Below the pieces are notes generated by a model. The model was not told where the DNA came from and made no database searches. It saw only the letters and a list, made by a program, of their open reading frames with translations. DNA of 64,000 bases from Phocaeicola paurosaccharolyticus JCM 15092. Its GTDB lineage: Bacteria > Bacteroidota > Bacteroidia > Bacteroidales > Bacteroidaceae. The position numbers and the translations under genes are program-made. Of this stretch, positions 36,896-46,946 are shown in pieces. Where the stretch lies: contig NZ_BAJR01000009.1 in NCBI RefSeq assembly GCF_000613805.1, positions 38,106-102,105 of the forward strand, written 5' to 3'. The stretch's first letter is position 1. Every line of letters begins with the position of its first letter.

Positions 36896-39484
36896 TCAGT
36901 TTCTGAATACCAATCCATCGGCTCCATGTTCAACAATAATAGTTTTATCCTTTTCAACCTCATTGGCCAATAATTTCTTTGAGAGGTCGTTGAGTAAATA
37001 ACGCTGTATAGCTCTTTTCACAGGACGGGCTCCAAATTCAGGATTATATCCCATATTTGCCAAGAACTCTGTTGCAGAGTCGGTGAGTTGCAACTTGACT
37101 CCATTCTTTTCAAGCATTTTCTTTATTGAGCCTATCTGAATATTTACAATCTCTTCTATTTGCTCTTTTGAAAGCGGTAAGAACATTATTATATCATCAA
37201 TACGGTTCAGAAACTCAGGACGTATAGTCTTTTTAAGCATATCCATAACCTCTTTTCTTGTATCCGCAATGACAATCTCTTTATTGCTATCGTTCATATT
37301 CTCGAACTGCTGTTGTATATATGAACTTCCAAGGTTAGATGTCATGATTATTATGGTATTCTTGAAGTTTACTACTCTACCTTTGTTGTCAGTAAGACGT
37401 CCGTCATCCAACACTTGAAGCAAGATGTTGAACACATCAGGATGTGCCTTCTCGATCTCGTCGAATAGTACAACGGAATATGGTTTACGTCTTACAGCCT
37501 CGGTAAGTTGACCACCTTCATCATATCCAACATATCCCGGAGGCGCTCCGATCAATCTTGATACAGAGAACTTCTCCTGATACTCACTCATATCTATACG
37601 TGTCATAAGCGTCTCGTCGTCGAAAAGGTAATCGGCAAGAGCTTTTGCAAGTTCTGTTTTACCAACGCCGGTTGTACCTAAGAAAATGAATGAGCCTATA
37701 GGACGTTTTGGATCCTGAAGTCCGGCACGACTTCTTCTTATTGCATCAGATACAGCCTCAATAGCCTCTTCTTGACCAACAACTCTCAGATGAAGCTCTT
37801 TCTCAAGGTTAAGTAGCTTGTCACGTTCACTCTGCAGCATCTTGTTTACAGGTATTCCAGTCCATTTAGAGACTACATCTGCAATATCCTCTGCTACCAC
37901 CTCTTCTTTGATCATAGCTGAGTCACCTTGCATCTGTTTTAGTTTTTCCTGTACATCTTTAATCTCTTGCTCAAGTGCCTGGAGTTTACCATACCTAATT
38001 TCGGCAACCTTGCCATAATCACCCTCACGTTCAGCCTTCTCGGCCTCAAACTTAAGGTTTTCGATCTCTTTTTTATTGCTTTGTATCTTATTTACAAGAT
38101 TTTTTTCGCTTTCCCATTTTGCTTTGTAGGAATACTCTTGCTCTTTAAGTTCAGCAATCTCTTTGCTCAACTGCTGTAGCTTAGATTCATCTTTCTCCCT
38201 CTTTATAGCTTCACGCTCTATTTCCAACTGTTTAATGTGACGTGATATCTCATCCAAATTCTCAGGAACAGAGTCACGTTCCATTCTCAGTTTTGCTGCT
38301 GCCTCATCCATTAAGTCAATAGCTTTATCAGGAAGGAAACGGTCAGTTATATATCTGTTACTCAATTCAACAGCTGCTATTATTGCCTCGTCCTTGATAC
38401 GTACCTGGTGATGATTTTCGTAACGTTCTTTCAATCCACGAAGAATTGAGATTGTGCTCATCACATCAGGCTCGCTAACCATAACTGTTTGGAAACGACG
38501 CTCAAGTGCTTTGTCTTTCTCGAAATATTTCTGATACTCGTCAAGTGTTGTTGCACCTATACTCTTCAACTCACCACGGGCTAGAGCAGGTTTAAGAATA
38601 TTTGCGGCATCCATTGCACCTTCACTTTTACCTGCACCTACCAGTGTATGAATCTCATCAATGAATAAGATTATGTTTCCATCTGATTTAGTCACCTCGT
38701 TGATAACAGACTTAAGTCTCTCCTCAAATTCACCTTTATATTTTGCACCTGCTACCAATGCACCCATATCAAGTGAGAATATCTGCTTATCTTTAAGGTT
38801 CTCAGGTACATCACCACGAATGATACGATGGGCAAGACCCTCTACGATAGCAGTCTTTCCGGTACCTGGTTCTCCTATAAGTATAGGGTTGTTCTTTGTT
38901 CTACGACTTAAAATTTGCAGAACACGTCTTATCTCTTCATCACGACCAATAACAGGGTCAAGCTTTCCGCTTCTTGCAGCTTCATTAAGGTTTATTGCAT
39001 ATTTGTTCAGCGATTGATATGTATCTTCGCTGGATTGAGATGTAACTTTTTCTCCTTTCCTTAATTCTGTTATGGCGGATTTCAATTCATTCTCTGTCAA
39101 CCCTGCATCTTTAAGAATAGTTGATGCAGTGTTATTGCTCTTCACAATAGCTAAAAGAATAGCCTCAAGAGGAACAAACTCATCGCCCATATCCTTTGAT
39201 AACTTGTTAGCTTTCTGAAGTACATCATTACTTTCACGGCTTAGGTAAGGTTCACCACCTGATACCTTAGGCAATGATTCAATCTGTTTGTCGACAACAA
39301 GTGCAATCTGCGCTCCATTGACGCCAAGTTTCTGGAAGACAAAGTTGGTTACATTTTCTCCAACTTTAAGCACTCCGGCAAGCAAGTGTACAGGTTCAAT
39401 GGTCTGTTCACCATGAGCTTGGGTTATATTCACTGCTTGCTGAATAGCCTCTTGTGATTTAATTGTAAAGTTGTTAAAATCCAT
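36896..39484 (-). CDS. clpB: ATP-dependent disaggregase ClpB
   Basis: 862 residues from the ATG at 39484, chosen because [15 protein letters not shown] fits the family's N-terminus; an upstream ATG at 39538 would add 18 unlikely residues. ClpB extracts proteins from aggregates with DnaK. Parts: N domain (about 1-145), AAA1 with GEPGTGKT and a DEIHTL Walker B, the coiled-coil middle domain (about 400-520), AAA2 with GTTGVGKT and DEIEKAH, and the C-terminal D2 small domain ([11 protein letters not shown]). Expressed alone from a promoter at 39559-39566. Confidence 0.97.
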   Translation of the reverse strand: MDFNNFTIKSQEAIQQAVNITQAHGEQTIEPVHLLAGVLKVGENVTNFVFQKLGVNGAQIALVVDKQIESLPKVSGGEPYLSRESNDVLQKANKLSKDMGDEFVPLEAILLAIVKSNNTASTILKDAGLTENELKSAITELRKGEKVTSQSSEDTYQSLNKYAINLNEAARSGKLDPVIGRDEEIRRVLQILSRRTKNNPILIGEPGTGKTAIVEGLAHRIIRGDVPENLKDKQIFSLDMGALVAGAKYKGEFEERLKSVINEVTKSDGNIILFIDEIHTLVGAGKSEGAMDAANILKPALARGELKSIGATTLDEYQKYFEKDKALERRFQTVMVSEPDVMSTISILRGLKERYENHHQVRIKDEAIIAAVELSNRYITDRFLPDKAIDLMDEAAAKLRMERDSVPENLDEISRHIKQLEIEREAIKREKDESKLQQLSKEIAELKEQEYSYKAKWESEKNLVNKIQSNKKEIENLKFEAEKAEREGDYGKVAEIRYGKLQALEQEIKDVQEKLKQMQGDSAMIKEEVVAEDIADVVSKWTGIPVNKMLQSERDKLLNLEKELHLRVVGQEEAIEAVSDAIRRSRAGLQDPKRPIGSFIFLGTTGVGKTELAKALADYLFDDETLMTRIDMSEYQEKFSVSRLIGAPPGYVGYDEGGQLTEAVRRKPYSVVLFDEIEKAHPDVFNILLQVLDDGRLTDNKGRVVNFKNTIIIMTSNLGSSYIQQQFENMNDSNKEIVIADTRKEVMDMLKKTIRPEFLNRIDDIIMFLPLSKEQIEEIVNIQIGSIKKMLEKNGVKLQLTDSATEFLANMGYNPEFGARPVKRAIQRYLLNDLSKKLLANEVEKDKTIIVEHGADGLVFRN

Positions 39485-39558
39485 ATTTTCTTTATTTTTA
39501 TTCCTTCTATCATTAACTAGGCTACTTATGTGAAACATACCAATCTAGTATTTGTTCA

Positions 39559-39566
39559 CAAACGTA
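39559..39566 (-). promoter_or_regulatory. clpB: -7 element of the clpB promoter
   Basis: TACGTTTG on the minus strand matches TAnnTTTG, 75 bases before the ATG at 39484. A TTTG lies 15 bases further upstream, closer than usual. Confidence 0.5.
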
Positions 39567-39725
39567 ACATAATATAAACATCAAATTTGCTGCCATTTAT
39601 TAAATGTACCATTGAAGTAGAGATAAGTGGACAAATTGACATGTTAACTCTTTGATTTCAAGAAAAAAAGTCTTGTATTATAACAAAAAGGCACATCACA
39701 ATTTTAATGACAAGCTATTTATACA

Positions 39726-39733
39726 TATCTTTG
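39726..39733 (+). promoter_or_regulatory. -7 element for the gene at 39753
   Basis: TATCTTTG matches TAnnTTTG, 19 bases before the start codon. Confidence 0.5.
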
Positions 39734-39752
39734 AATCTCAAAATCAATTACG

Positions 39753-40340
39753 ATGGATAAGGAAAATATTAAATTCACAGATACTCTACTGTTAATCGAT
39801 GTTGCGTTTATAGAGAATGTAGCTTCTGATTTCAGAAGACACTTTTCTAGTATTCTTTCACGTGAACTGCCAAAAGCAGATCTAGCTTTATTCCTTGAGT
39901 GTTTATATCTTGAAGCAGATGTGAAATCAGAAGAAAACTCTATTCAGGTAATATTTATATATGACTCGGGAAATGATGAGTTAAAATCATTCAACCCATC
40001 TTCTTTGAAGAACGAAATAGAGAATATGGCATTTAAGAGTAATTTGGGAGAGTTTTCTCTATTCTGTTTCCAACCTTCGGACATGGTAACAAGAGATGAA
40101 CTGTTCAAAGAATCTATGAAGGTTGTGCTTGACTCTGCAGATGTTAAGAATGCAATAATCATTCCTTCTGAAGAGATATCTGATGAGGAACTCAGTAATG
40201 TTGTTTCAAAAGTAGATGGTAAAGATAATATTACTCTCTTTGGAATGAATCCTGTTACTCTTCCTTCTAATGCTAAGTGGGAAACTATGGGTTATGCACT
40301 TATGAAATCCCTTGGAATAAGGGCAGACGAACTAAAGTAA
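39753..40340 (+). CDS. Conserved hypothetical protein, 195 aa
   Basis: I recognise no catalytic motif. The protein is soluble and acidic, of alpha/beta appearance (LLLIDVAFIENV, IQVIFIYDSG, NAIIIPSEEISDEELSNVV), with no signal peptide. It may belong to a Bacteroidales-specific DUF family, but I cannot name it with confidence. It is followed by a LysR-type regulator after two bases on the same strand and probably cotranscribed with it. Confidence 0.7.
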   Translation: MDKENIKFTDTLLLIDVAFIENVASDFRRHFSSILSRELPKADLALFLECLYLEADVKSEENSIQVIFIYDSGNDELKSFNPSSLKNEIENMAFKSNLGEFSLFCFQPSDMVTRDELFKESMKVVLDSADVKNAIIIPSEEISDEELSNVVSKVDGKDNITLFGMNPVTLPSNAKWETMGYALMKSLGIRADELK

Positions 40341-40342
40341 TT

Positions 40343-41242
40343 ATGTCATCAGACTTCAGATTAAAAGTATTCATCTGTGTAGCTCGTAACTTAAGCTTTA
40401 CCAAGGCTTCTCAAGAGCTTTACATAAGCCAACCGGCTATAACCAAACATATACATGAGCTGGAGACTGTATATAATACGCGACTTTTTGAACGTCTTGG
40501 AAATAAGATTCAGTTGACTGACTCAGGTAAACTACTTCTAGAACATTGTGATAAAATTCTTGATGACTATGGTAAGTTGGAGTATGAGATGAATCTCCTG
40601 AAGAATCGTTTTGTAGGTGAATTGAGGGTTGGTGCTAGTACTACTATCTCACAATATGTTCTGCCACCATTGCTAGCAAGTTTTGTAGACAGGTTTCCTG
40701 ATATAACACTTAACCTCACTAGTGGTAATTCTACAACAATAGAGAAGGAGCTTCAGGGACATAGCATAGATATTGCTATTGTTGAGGGCAACATAAAGCA
40801 ACCTGCGCTGAAATATACATATTTCATGGATGATGAATTGGTATTGATAACGAGAGTCGGAGGAAAGTGGAAAAATCTTGAAGAAATTTCTGTAGATAAA
40901 CTTAAGGATATTCCATTGGTCTTGCGTGAGATAGGTTCAGGCACTTTGGACGTCATTGTCAATGTATTATCTAATTATAATATCAGGCTATCAGATCTTA
41001 ATATAGTGATGCATCTTGGTAGTACGGAGAGCATCAAACTATACATCGAGAATAGTGACTGTATGAGCATTGTGTCCGTAAGGTCTATCCGTAGAGAGTT
41101 GAATCAAGAGAGATTCAGGATTGTTGATATACGTGATTGTGTATTCAACCGAAATTTCAATTTCGTACGCCTCCATGGAGATGATGGTGGCATTCCCTCT
41201 CTTTTCATGGATTATGCGATGCATTATAAACAAAAGTTATAG
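40343..41242 (+). CDS. LysR-family transcriptional regulator
   Basis: 299 residues from the ATG at 40343, which places the winged helix-turn-helix (FRLKVFICVARNLSFTKASQELYISQPAITKHIHELE, residues about 5-41) at the correct position; a longer frame from 40277 overlaps the preceding gene and is less likely. Residues about 90-295 form the periplasmic-binding-protein-like effector domain. It lies 86 bases upstream of a YeiH-type exporter on the same strand and probably controls it, as related LysR proteins (cysteine/sulfur regulators) do elsewhere. Ligand unknown. Confidence 0.92.
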   Translation: MSSDFRLKVFICVARNLSFTKASQELYISQPAITKHIHELETVYNTRLFERLGNKIQLTDSGKLLLEHCDKILDDYGKLEYEMNLLKNRFVGELRVGASTTISQYVLPPLLASFVDRFPDITLNLTSGNSTTIEKELQGHSIDIAIVEGNIKQPALKYTYFMDDELVLITRVGGKWKNLEEISVDKLKDIPLVLREIGSGTLDVIVNVLSNYNIRLSDLNIVMHLGSTESIKLYIENSDCMSIVSVRSIRRELNQERFRIVDIRDCVFNRNFNFVRLHGDDGGIPSLFMDYAMHYKQKL

Positions 41243-41259
41243 CGGATAAAAAAATACGA

Positions 41260-41291
41260 TTGGTATGGTAACTACTCTTGTATTACCTTTG
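41260..41291 (+). promoter_or_regulatory. Promoter of the YeiH-type exporter gene
   Basis: TTGG at 41260-41263 and TACCTTTG at 41284-41291, 20 bases apart; the -7 box is exact and lies 37 bases before the start. Confidence 0.5.
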
Positions 41292-41328
41292 CTGCGACAA
41301 AGAGATTAATTATTTAAACAAGATAAAC

Positions 41329-42312
41329 ATGTCAATTACTTTTCTACAAAATCACAACAAAAAGATCTATTTCACTCTTATTTCAGTTATAACTCTATTT
41401 CTTATCATGGATTATATTCCCTGGTTATCTTTTTTCGCAGGTTATATGACTCCACCTCTTTCTCTCTTTCTTGGACTTGCTTTTGCACTGATTTGTGGTG
41501 AAGCTTATCCTAAGTTTAATAAGAAAGTTTCAAAATATCTACTTCAGTATTGTGTTGTAGGTCTTGGATTTGGCATGAATCTTCATGAATCCTTGGCTTC
41601 TGGCAGACAAGGGATGGAATTTACCATAATATCTGTTGCCGGAACATTAATTATTGGTATGCTAATAGGTTATAGGTTCTTAAAAATAAATCGTGAAACA
41701 TCATATCTTATAAGTTCAGGAACAGCTATATGCGGAGGTAGTGCAATAGCAGCAGTAGGACCTATTATTAAGGCTAAAGAGAGTGACATGTCTGTTGCTT
41801 TAGCAACAATATTTATACTAAATGCTATAGCTCTCTTTATTTTCCCTATAATTGGGCATTATATTGGATTGGATCAGCAACAGTTTGGTACATGGGCGGC
41901 AATAGCAATACATGACACTAGTTCTGTAGTAGGAGCAGGTGCAGCATATGGTGAAGAGGCATTGAAAGTAGCAACTACAATAAAGCTTACGCGTGCATTA
42001 TGGATCATACCCGTGGCACTTGTAACTGCACTCATATTTAAGTCTGGTGGTAAGAAGATAGCCATTCCTTGGTTTATATTCTATTTCATTATCGCAATAG
42101 TGCTGAATACATATTTTATGAATGGCATGACTCAAGTGGGTCATGGTATAGCTTCTTTAGCAAGAAAAGGGCTTATCCTAACTATGTTTTTTATCGGCGC
42201 ATCACTGTCTGTGGATGTGTTGAAGAAGGTAGGAGTTAGGCCACTTATACAAGGAGTTCTCCTTTGGATTACAATAAGTCTTTTATCCCTTGGATATATC
42301 CTTATATCATAA
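41329..42312 (+). CDS. YeiH/UPF0324 family membrane exporter
   Basis: 327 residues from the ATG at 41329 (the promoter's -7 box at 41284-41291 excludes the earlier ATG at 41278). About ten hydrophobic helices, with the family segments GLGFGMNL, SSGTAICGGSAIAAVGPIIKA and AIAIHDTSSVVGAG. Members are predicted sulfate or sulfite exporters of the inner membrane; substrate not proven. The LysR gene upstream suggests induction by a sulfur-related ligand. The 3' end overlaps the convergent gene at 42307 by six bases. Confidence 0.88.
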   Translation: MSITFLQNHNKKIYFTLISVITLFLIMDYIPWLSFFAGYMTPPLSLFLGLAFALICGEAYPKFNKKVSKYLLQYCVVGLGFGMNLHESLASGRQGMEFTIISVAGTLIIGMLIGYRFLKINRETSYLISSGTAICGGSAIAAVGPIIKAKESDMSVALATIFILNAIALFIFPIIGHYIGLDQQQFGTWAAIAIHDTSSVVGAGAAYGEEALKVATTIKLTRALWIIPVALVTALIFKSGGKKIAIPWFIFYFIIAIVLNTYFMNGMTQVGHGIASLARKGLILTMFFIGASLSVDVLKKVGVRPLIQGVLLWITISLLSLGYILIS

Positions 42313-42783
42313 GTTTTTCTTGAACAGATCTACATCGAATAAAGGCTTGAGTGTGTTATCACTGGTTATCTGATTGATAATTTTTGTTATCACACTCTCT
42401 TTATTTATTTCCACAACAACATTGCTTTCATATTTCTGATTAATTTGGTTACTGTTTTCACAAATTACTTTGATATTTCCAGCCTCTTGTCTTATGGCAG
42501 CCATAGAGAGGTCAAGCATCTTTTTCTTATACATCGCATCACCTTTCTGTTTACCTATTGCACTCTCAATTTTAGAAAATATATCTGTGATGATGGTGTT
42601 ACGGGCATTTGACAAAGCTTTTTTCTTGGATGCTGTAACATCCATGCTTGAACCATTAGCACTAGCGCGGTAGAATAGTTCATTAGTTGTATACTCACTT
42701 CCGGTACAACTTTTATTCTGTGCAAAACCATTTAAAGCAAATGATGTACACAAAAGTATTACATAGTATTTTAAGCTTTTCAT
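42307..42783 (-). CDS. Secreted hypothetical protein, LPP20-like
   Basis: 158 residues with a signal peptide ending near FALNGFAQ (about 22). No lipobox, so probably periplasmic. The segment ASKKKALSNARNTIITDIFSKIESAIGK (about 52-78) with the following helix resembles the LPP20 / FlgT-type fold found in secreted proteins, but the match is weak. It ends six bases inside the convergent exporter gene. Confidence 0.6.
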   Translation of the reverse strand: MKSLKYYVILLCTSFALNGFAQNKSCTGSEYTTNELFYRASANGSSMDVTASKKKALSNARNTIITDIFSKIESAIGKQKGDAMYKKKMLDLSMAAIRQEAGNIKVICENSNQINQKYESNVVVEINKESVITKIINQITSDNTLKPLFDVDLFKKNL

Positions 42784-42884
42784 ATTATATTCTCTTTAAA
42801 TATAGTGCTAATATATATAAAATAGTTCAATAACTTATTTTGCAATTTTATTAATATTTCTTATTACGAAAAAGAGGTCTCTTT

Positions 42885-42917
42885 TTTGTAATAAATATCT
42901 TTGTTTGTATATCTTTG
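42885..42917 (+). promoter_or_regulatory. tatA: Promoter of tatA-tatC
   Basis: TTTG at 42885-42888 and TATCTTTG at 42910-42917, 21 bases apart, 18 bases before tatA. A second exact -7 box, TATCTTTG, lies at 42896-42903, so two start sites are possible. Confidence 0.55.
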
Positions 42918-42935
42918 TCGTAAATAATTAACACT

Positions 42936-43148
42936 ATGGAAATGACATTAATGCTTTTAGGTCTTGGCGGACCGGAACTAATATTTATTGTTCTTATTGT
43001 ATTGTTACTCTTTGGGGGAAAGAAAATACCTGAACTAATGAAAGGCCTTGGTAAAGGAGTTAAGAGCTTCAAGGATGGAATCAATGGAATTGAAGTAGAA
43101 GAGAAAAATTCCGATAAGAAAGAAGATAATAAAGAGGAGAAGAAATAA
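42936..43148 (+). CDS. tatA: Twin-arginine translocase subunit TatA
   Basis: 70 residues: a short periplasmic start, one membrane helix ([23 protein letters not shown], about 12-34), the amphipathic helix [15 protein letters not shown] and a charged tail. TatA oligomers form the passage for folded proteins. It is followed after two bases by tatC. No tatB is seen, so this is a minimal two-component system. Confidence 0.95.
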   Translation: MEMTLMLLGLGGPELIFIVLIVLLLFGGKKIPELMKGLGKGVKSFKDGINGIEVEEKNSDKKEDNKEEKK

Positions 43149-43150
43149 AC

Positions 43151-43939
43151 GTGGCAAAAGCAGAAACTGAGCTTACATTTTGGGACCATCTGGAAGAGTT
43201 AAGACGTGTTCTTTTTCGTATAGCAATAGCCGTAATTGGAGTTATGGTTGTAGCTTTCTGCTTTAAAAAACCTCTTTTCGATATTATACTTGCTCCAAAG
43301 GATAGTAATTTCATCACATATAGGTTCTTTTATAAAATTGCTGAGCTATTTGGTGTAACATCAATTAGTCCGGAGAAGTTTGACATTCCGCTAATAAACA
43401 CTCAACTAGCCTCTCAGTTCCTTATACATATGAACGCCGCTTTGTATGCAGGTGTGATAGTCAGTTCTCCATATATCATATATCAGCTTTTCAGATTTGT
43501 TTCTCCTGCTCTTTACGATAATGAGAAGAGATACTCATTGCGTATAATATTTTGGGGTTATATACTTTTTATATCAGGAGTTCTGCTGAACTATTTTGTG
43601 ATATTCCCGCTAACATTCCGCTTTCTTGGTACTTATCAGGTAAGTCCTGAAGTAGAGAATTTAATAACACTAACATCATATATGGACACACTTATGATGT
43701 TGAGTATGATGATGGGAATAGTATTCGAGTTACCTATACTCTGTTGGTTATTTGCAAAACTTGGTTTTCTAAATTCAAAATTCATGAATAAATATCGCCG
43801 TCATGCAATAATAATCATTTTGATTGTTGCAGCGATTATTACGCCGACAAGCGATATTTTCACATTATTGATGGTTGCTATGCCAATATATCTACTTTAT
43901 GAACTCAGCATAAAGGTTGTAAGAGCGACCTCTAAATAG
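43151..43939 (+). CDS. tatC: Twin-arginine translocase subunit TatC
   Basis: 262 residues starting at a GTG. TatC reads the twin-arginine signal. The cytoplasmic start ELTFWDHLEELRRVLFRIAIA, with the conserved HLEELR, and six membrane segments ending in the LSMMMGIVFELPILCWLF region are visible. It is convergent with ald, with only two bases between their ends, so their 3' ends must share transcription-termination signals. Confidence 0.96.
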   Translation: MAKAETELTFWDHLEELRRVLFRIAIAVIGVMVVAFCFKKPLFDIILAPKDSNFITYRFFYKIAELFGVTSISPEKFDIPLINTQLASQFLIHMNAALYAGVIVSSPYIIYQLFRFVSPALYDNEKRYSLRIIFWGYILFISGVLLNYFVIFPLTFRFLGTYQVSPEVENLITLTSYMDTLMMLSMMMGIVFELPILCWLFAKLGFLNSKFMNKYRRHAIIIILIVAAIITPTSDIFTLLMVAMPIYLLYELSIKVVRATSK

Positions 43940-43941
43940 TT

Positions 43942-45030
43942 CTATAAGTTCTTATACTGCAACTTTAGTGCTGGATATACTATCTTGCCTGCTATGATGT
44001 TCAATCCTTCATTTAATCCTTGATCTTCTTGACAGGCTTTTTGCCATCCGTTATCAGCCAACTTTATCACATAAGATAATGTGGCATTGGTAAGTGCCAA
44101 AGTTGATGTAGTAGGAACTGCTCCCGGTATGTTAGCCACACAATAGTGTACAATACCATCAACAATAAATATTGGATCATCATGAGTAGTTGGATGTGAT
44201 GTTTCAAATGCTCCGCCTTGGTCGATAGCAACGTCAACAAGAACTGAACCTTTCTCCATTAATGAAAGCATATCATGTGTTACAATATGTGGAGCTTTTG
44301 CACCGGGAATCAGTACAGCTCCAATTACTAGGTCAGTTTTTTTTAACTCATTCTCTATATTACTTCTTGAAGAGTACAGTGTGTTCACATTCTTAGGTAG
44401 AAATTCAGATAGTTCTCTTAGTCTATTTAATGATATATCACATATTGTTACATCGGCTCCTGTCCCTGCTGCTGTTAGAGCTGCGTTAGTACCAACAATA
44501 CCTCCCCCTAGTACCAGCACTTTAGCAGGCAATACGCCTGGTACACCACCAAGAAGCTTTCCTTTTCCTCCTTGTGGCCTTTCCAGAAAGCGTGCTCCCT
44601 CTTGAACGGACATCTTTCCGGCTACTTCGCTCATAGGGACTAGAAGTGGTAACTGTCCACTTCTATCTTTCACTGTCTCGTAGGCAATACATATTGCTTT
44701 AGATTTCAACATTGCTTTTGTTAGCTCTTCATCACTAGCAAAATGGAAATATGTAAAGACAATCTGATTCTCTTTGATCAGAGAATGCTCTTCCTCAATA
44801 GGCTCCTTAACCTTAACTATCATTTCAGAACTATTATAGATATCCTCTATGCATGATAGTATTAAAGCTCCTGAATCTATGTAGTTTTTATCTGTAAAGC
44901 CGCTGTTTATTCCGGCATTGTGCTGAACATAAACAATATGTCCTCTGCTGACTAATTCCTTTGCCCCGGCAGGAGTCAATGAGATTCTGTTCTCATTGCT
45001 TTTTATCTCTTTTGGTATTCCTATTATCAT
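43942..45030 (-). CDS. ald: Alanine dehydrogenase
   Basis: 362 residues. It converts alanine and NAD+ to pyruvate and ammonia, or the reverse. The start MIIGIPKEIKSNENRISLTPAGA is typical; the Rossmann fold carries VLGGGIVGTNAALTAAGTGADV (about 171-192), and the substrate region includes the conserved lysine in VKVKEPIEEE and histidine in TYFHFASDEE. Length and motifs are those of bacterial Ald. Monocistronic as far as can be seen. Confidence 0.96.
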   Translation of the reverse strand: MIIGIPKEIKSNENRISLTPAGAKELVSRGHIVYVQHNAGINSGFTDKNYIDSGALILSCIEDIYNSSEMIVKVKEPIEEEHSLIKENQIVFTYFHFASDEELTKAMLKSKAICIAYETVKDRSGQLPLLVPMSEVAGKMSVQEGARFLERPQGGKGKLLGGVPGVLPAKVLVLGGGIVGTNAALTAAGTGADVTICDISLNRLRELSEFLPKNVNTLYSSRSNIENELKKTDLVIGAVLIPGAKAPHIVTHDMLSLMEKGSVLVDVAIDQGGAFETSHPTTHDDPIFIVDGIVHYCVANIPGAVPTTSTLALTNATLSYVIKLADNGWQKACQEDQGLNEGLNIIAGKIVYPALKLQYKNL

Positions 45031-45166
45031 AATATTAAGATTTAATTGTTATTGGTTATTGTAAAGAAACAAATAAGATTTTTAAAACGATTGTTATAGA
45101 AAACTTTTTTTATCATAAAGTTTATCTTTGATCTCGGTATAATTGATGAATAAAGATTATATTTTG

Positions 45167-45174
45167 TATTTTTG
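45167..45174 (+). promoter_or_regulatory. -7 element for the M23 peptidase gene
   Basis: TATTTTTG matches TAnnTTTG, 76 bases before the ATG at 45251; a TTG at 45143-45145 could be the -33 box. Confidence 0.45.
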
Positions 45175-45250
45175 TAGAAAAAGAGATTCATAGGTATATT
45201 CATATTTTATATGATGATTGATATATCGATAGTTGATAAAATGTAAGAAG

Positions 45251-46921
45251 ATGAATATTTGTAAATTAGCCACTATTATAACATTACTATTTAGTTCTTT
45301 CACAATAAAAGCACAGACCATTACCAAGGATTCATTTATTTCGCCTTTTAAATTCCCTCTATTATTAAGTGCAAATTTCGGAGAACTCAGAGGAAACCAT
45401 TTTCATGGTGGTTTTGATATTAAGACAGGCGGAGTCGTTGGGAAACCTGTTTACTGTATCGCTGACGGATATGTAAGTAGGGTTCTTGTTATGGCAGGAG
45501 GCTATGGCAATGCACTATTCATAACTCATTACAACGGATATACTTCAGTATATGGTCACATAAAGAACTTCTCATCTGCTGTTGAGAAGGTGATTAAAGA
45601 TTATCAGTTGAGACATGAGACATTTGCTGTAGACTTGAAATTTGAACCCAACTTCATTAAATTCAAAGCTGGAGATTTCATCGCGTCAAGTGGTAATGAA
45701 GGAATGTCATTCGGGCCACACCTACATTTCGAAATAAGAAACAGCCAGACAAATGAGTATGTCAACCCACTTATTTTCTATAAAGATATAATAGCAGATA
45801 AACGTGCTCCGGTAGCACAACTTATAGCTATTTACCCGGAGAAGGGTACTGGTGTTGTAAATGGATCTCAAGAGAAGAAGATTATTCCAATGAATGCACT
45901 ATCCAGACCTATCACAGCATGGGGAAAAATTGGAATCGGTATTAAGGCATTTGACTATATGAACAATACCAATAACCATTATGGCATATATCAGATAAAA
46001 CTATTCCTTGATGGTAAACAGATTTTTGGTAGTCAAATGAACGGAGTCTTGTCGGATGAGAACAGAAGGATAAACGGATATACTGACTTCAGTGAACTTA
46101 AACGAAATAGAAGATGGATTATTAGATCATTCTCTCTTCCTGGAAATCCATTGAGGTTTGTTGAATCCCATGATGATAGAGGTATCGTTGAGATAAATGA
46201 GGAGAGAAATTATCAATTTATGTATCAGATAACTGATGCTCATGGTAACAAGAACCAATATAGCTTTACTGTAATAGGTAAGAAAAGTAATATTGACCCA
46301 TTTATACCAAAAGGAAAAATGCTATATTGGAACAGGGCAAATGTAATTCAGGAGCCCGGATTTGAACTTGCTATTCCAAAAGGTGTGCTTTATGATGATG
46401 TAGAGTTAAACTACAAGGTTAGTAAAGACTCATCATATTTGGCAAACATATACCAGATAAATGATGAACCTATACCTTTACATACTTATTGTACATTGAT
46501 GTTAGGTTTAAAGAACAGACCTGTAAAAGATACAAATAAATACTATATTGCTTCAGTCGTAGGAAAAAGAAAGAACTATATTGGTGGTAGTAAGTTTGAA
46601 GACGGATGGATTAAGGCAAATATAAGAGATTTAGGTACATACACGATTGCTGTAGATACTATTGCTCCAAGAATTTTGCCATTGTCAAAGAAACTTTGGA
46701 AGTCTGGAAATATACAGTTCAAGATATATGATAATGAGACAGGAATAAAGAATTATAAAGTCTTTATAGATGGTAAATTTTACATCTTTGCATATAGTTT
46801 GAAAAACAATAGATTGGTTATGAAATACCCTTTGTCATTGGTTAGAGGTAATGCTCATAACATGGAGGTCTTTGTGGAAGATAATTGTGGAAACATAGTA
46901 AGAGAAAAATATATATTTTAA
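45251..46921 (+). CDS. M23-family zinc endopeptidase (cell-wall hydrolase)
   Basis: 556 residues from the ATG at 45251; the frame extends back to a TTG at 45233, but the internal ATG gives a better signal peptide (MNICKLATIITLLFSSFTIKAQ). The LytM/M23 domain lies at about 40-180 with HFHGGFD (50-56, first His and Asp) and GPHLHFEIR (the HxH metal pair). Such enzymes cut cross-links or stem peptides in peptidoglycan. The remaining 370 residues are beta-rich and unassigned. It precedes the C69 dipeptidase gene by 25 bases. Confidence 0.9.
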   Translation: MNICKLATIITLLFSSFTIKAQTITKDSFISPFKFPLLLSANFGELRGNHFHGGFDIKTGGVVGKPVYCIADGYVSRVLVMAGGYGNALFITHYNGYTSVYGHIKNFSSAVEKVIKDYQLRHETFAVDLKFEPNFIKFKAGDFIASSGNEGMSFGPHLHFEIRNSQTNEYVNPLIFYKDIIADKRAPVAQLIAIYPEKGTGVVNGSQEKKIIPMNALSRPITAWGKIGIGIKAFDYMNNTNNHYGIYQIKLFLDGKQIFGSQMNGVLSDENRRINGYTDFSELKRNRRWIIRSFSLPGNPLRFVESHDDRGIVEINEERNYQFMYQITDAHGNKNQYSFTVIGKKSNIDPFIPKGKMLYWNRANVIQEPGFELAIPKGVLYDDVELNYKVSKDSSYLANIYQINDEPIPLHTYCTLMLGLKNRPVKDTNKYYIASVVGKRKNYIGGSKFEDGWIKANIRDLGTYTIAVDTIAPRILPLSKKLWKSGNIQFKIYDNETGIKNYKVFIDGKFYIFAYSLKNNRLVMKYPLSLVRGNAHNMEVFVEDNCGNIVREKYIF

Positions 46922-46946
46922 TAATTAAATTGACATCTAATTATCA

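Noticed and set aside
40277..40342. Earlier start of the LysR gene
   Set aside because: It would overlap the preceding gene and add residues before the conserved helix-turn-helix.
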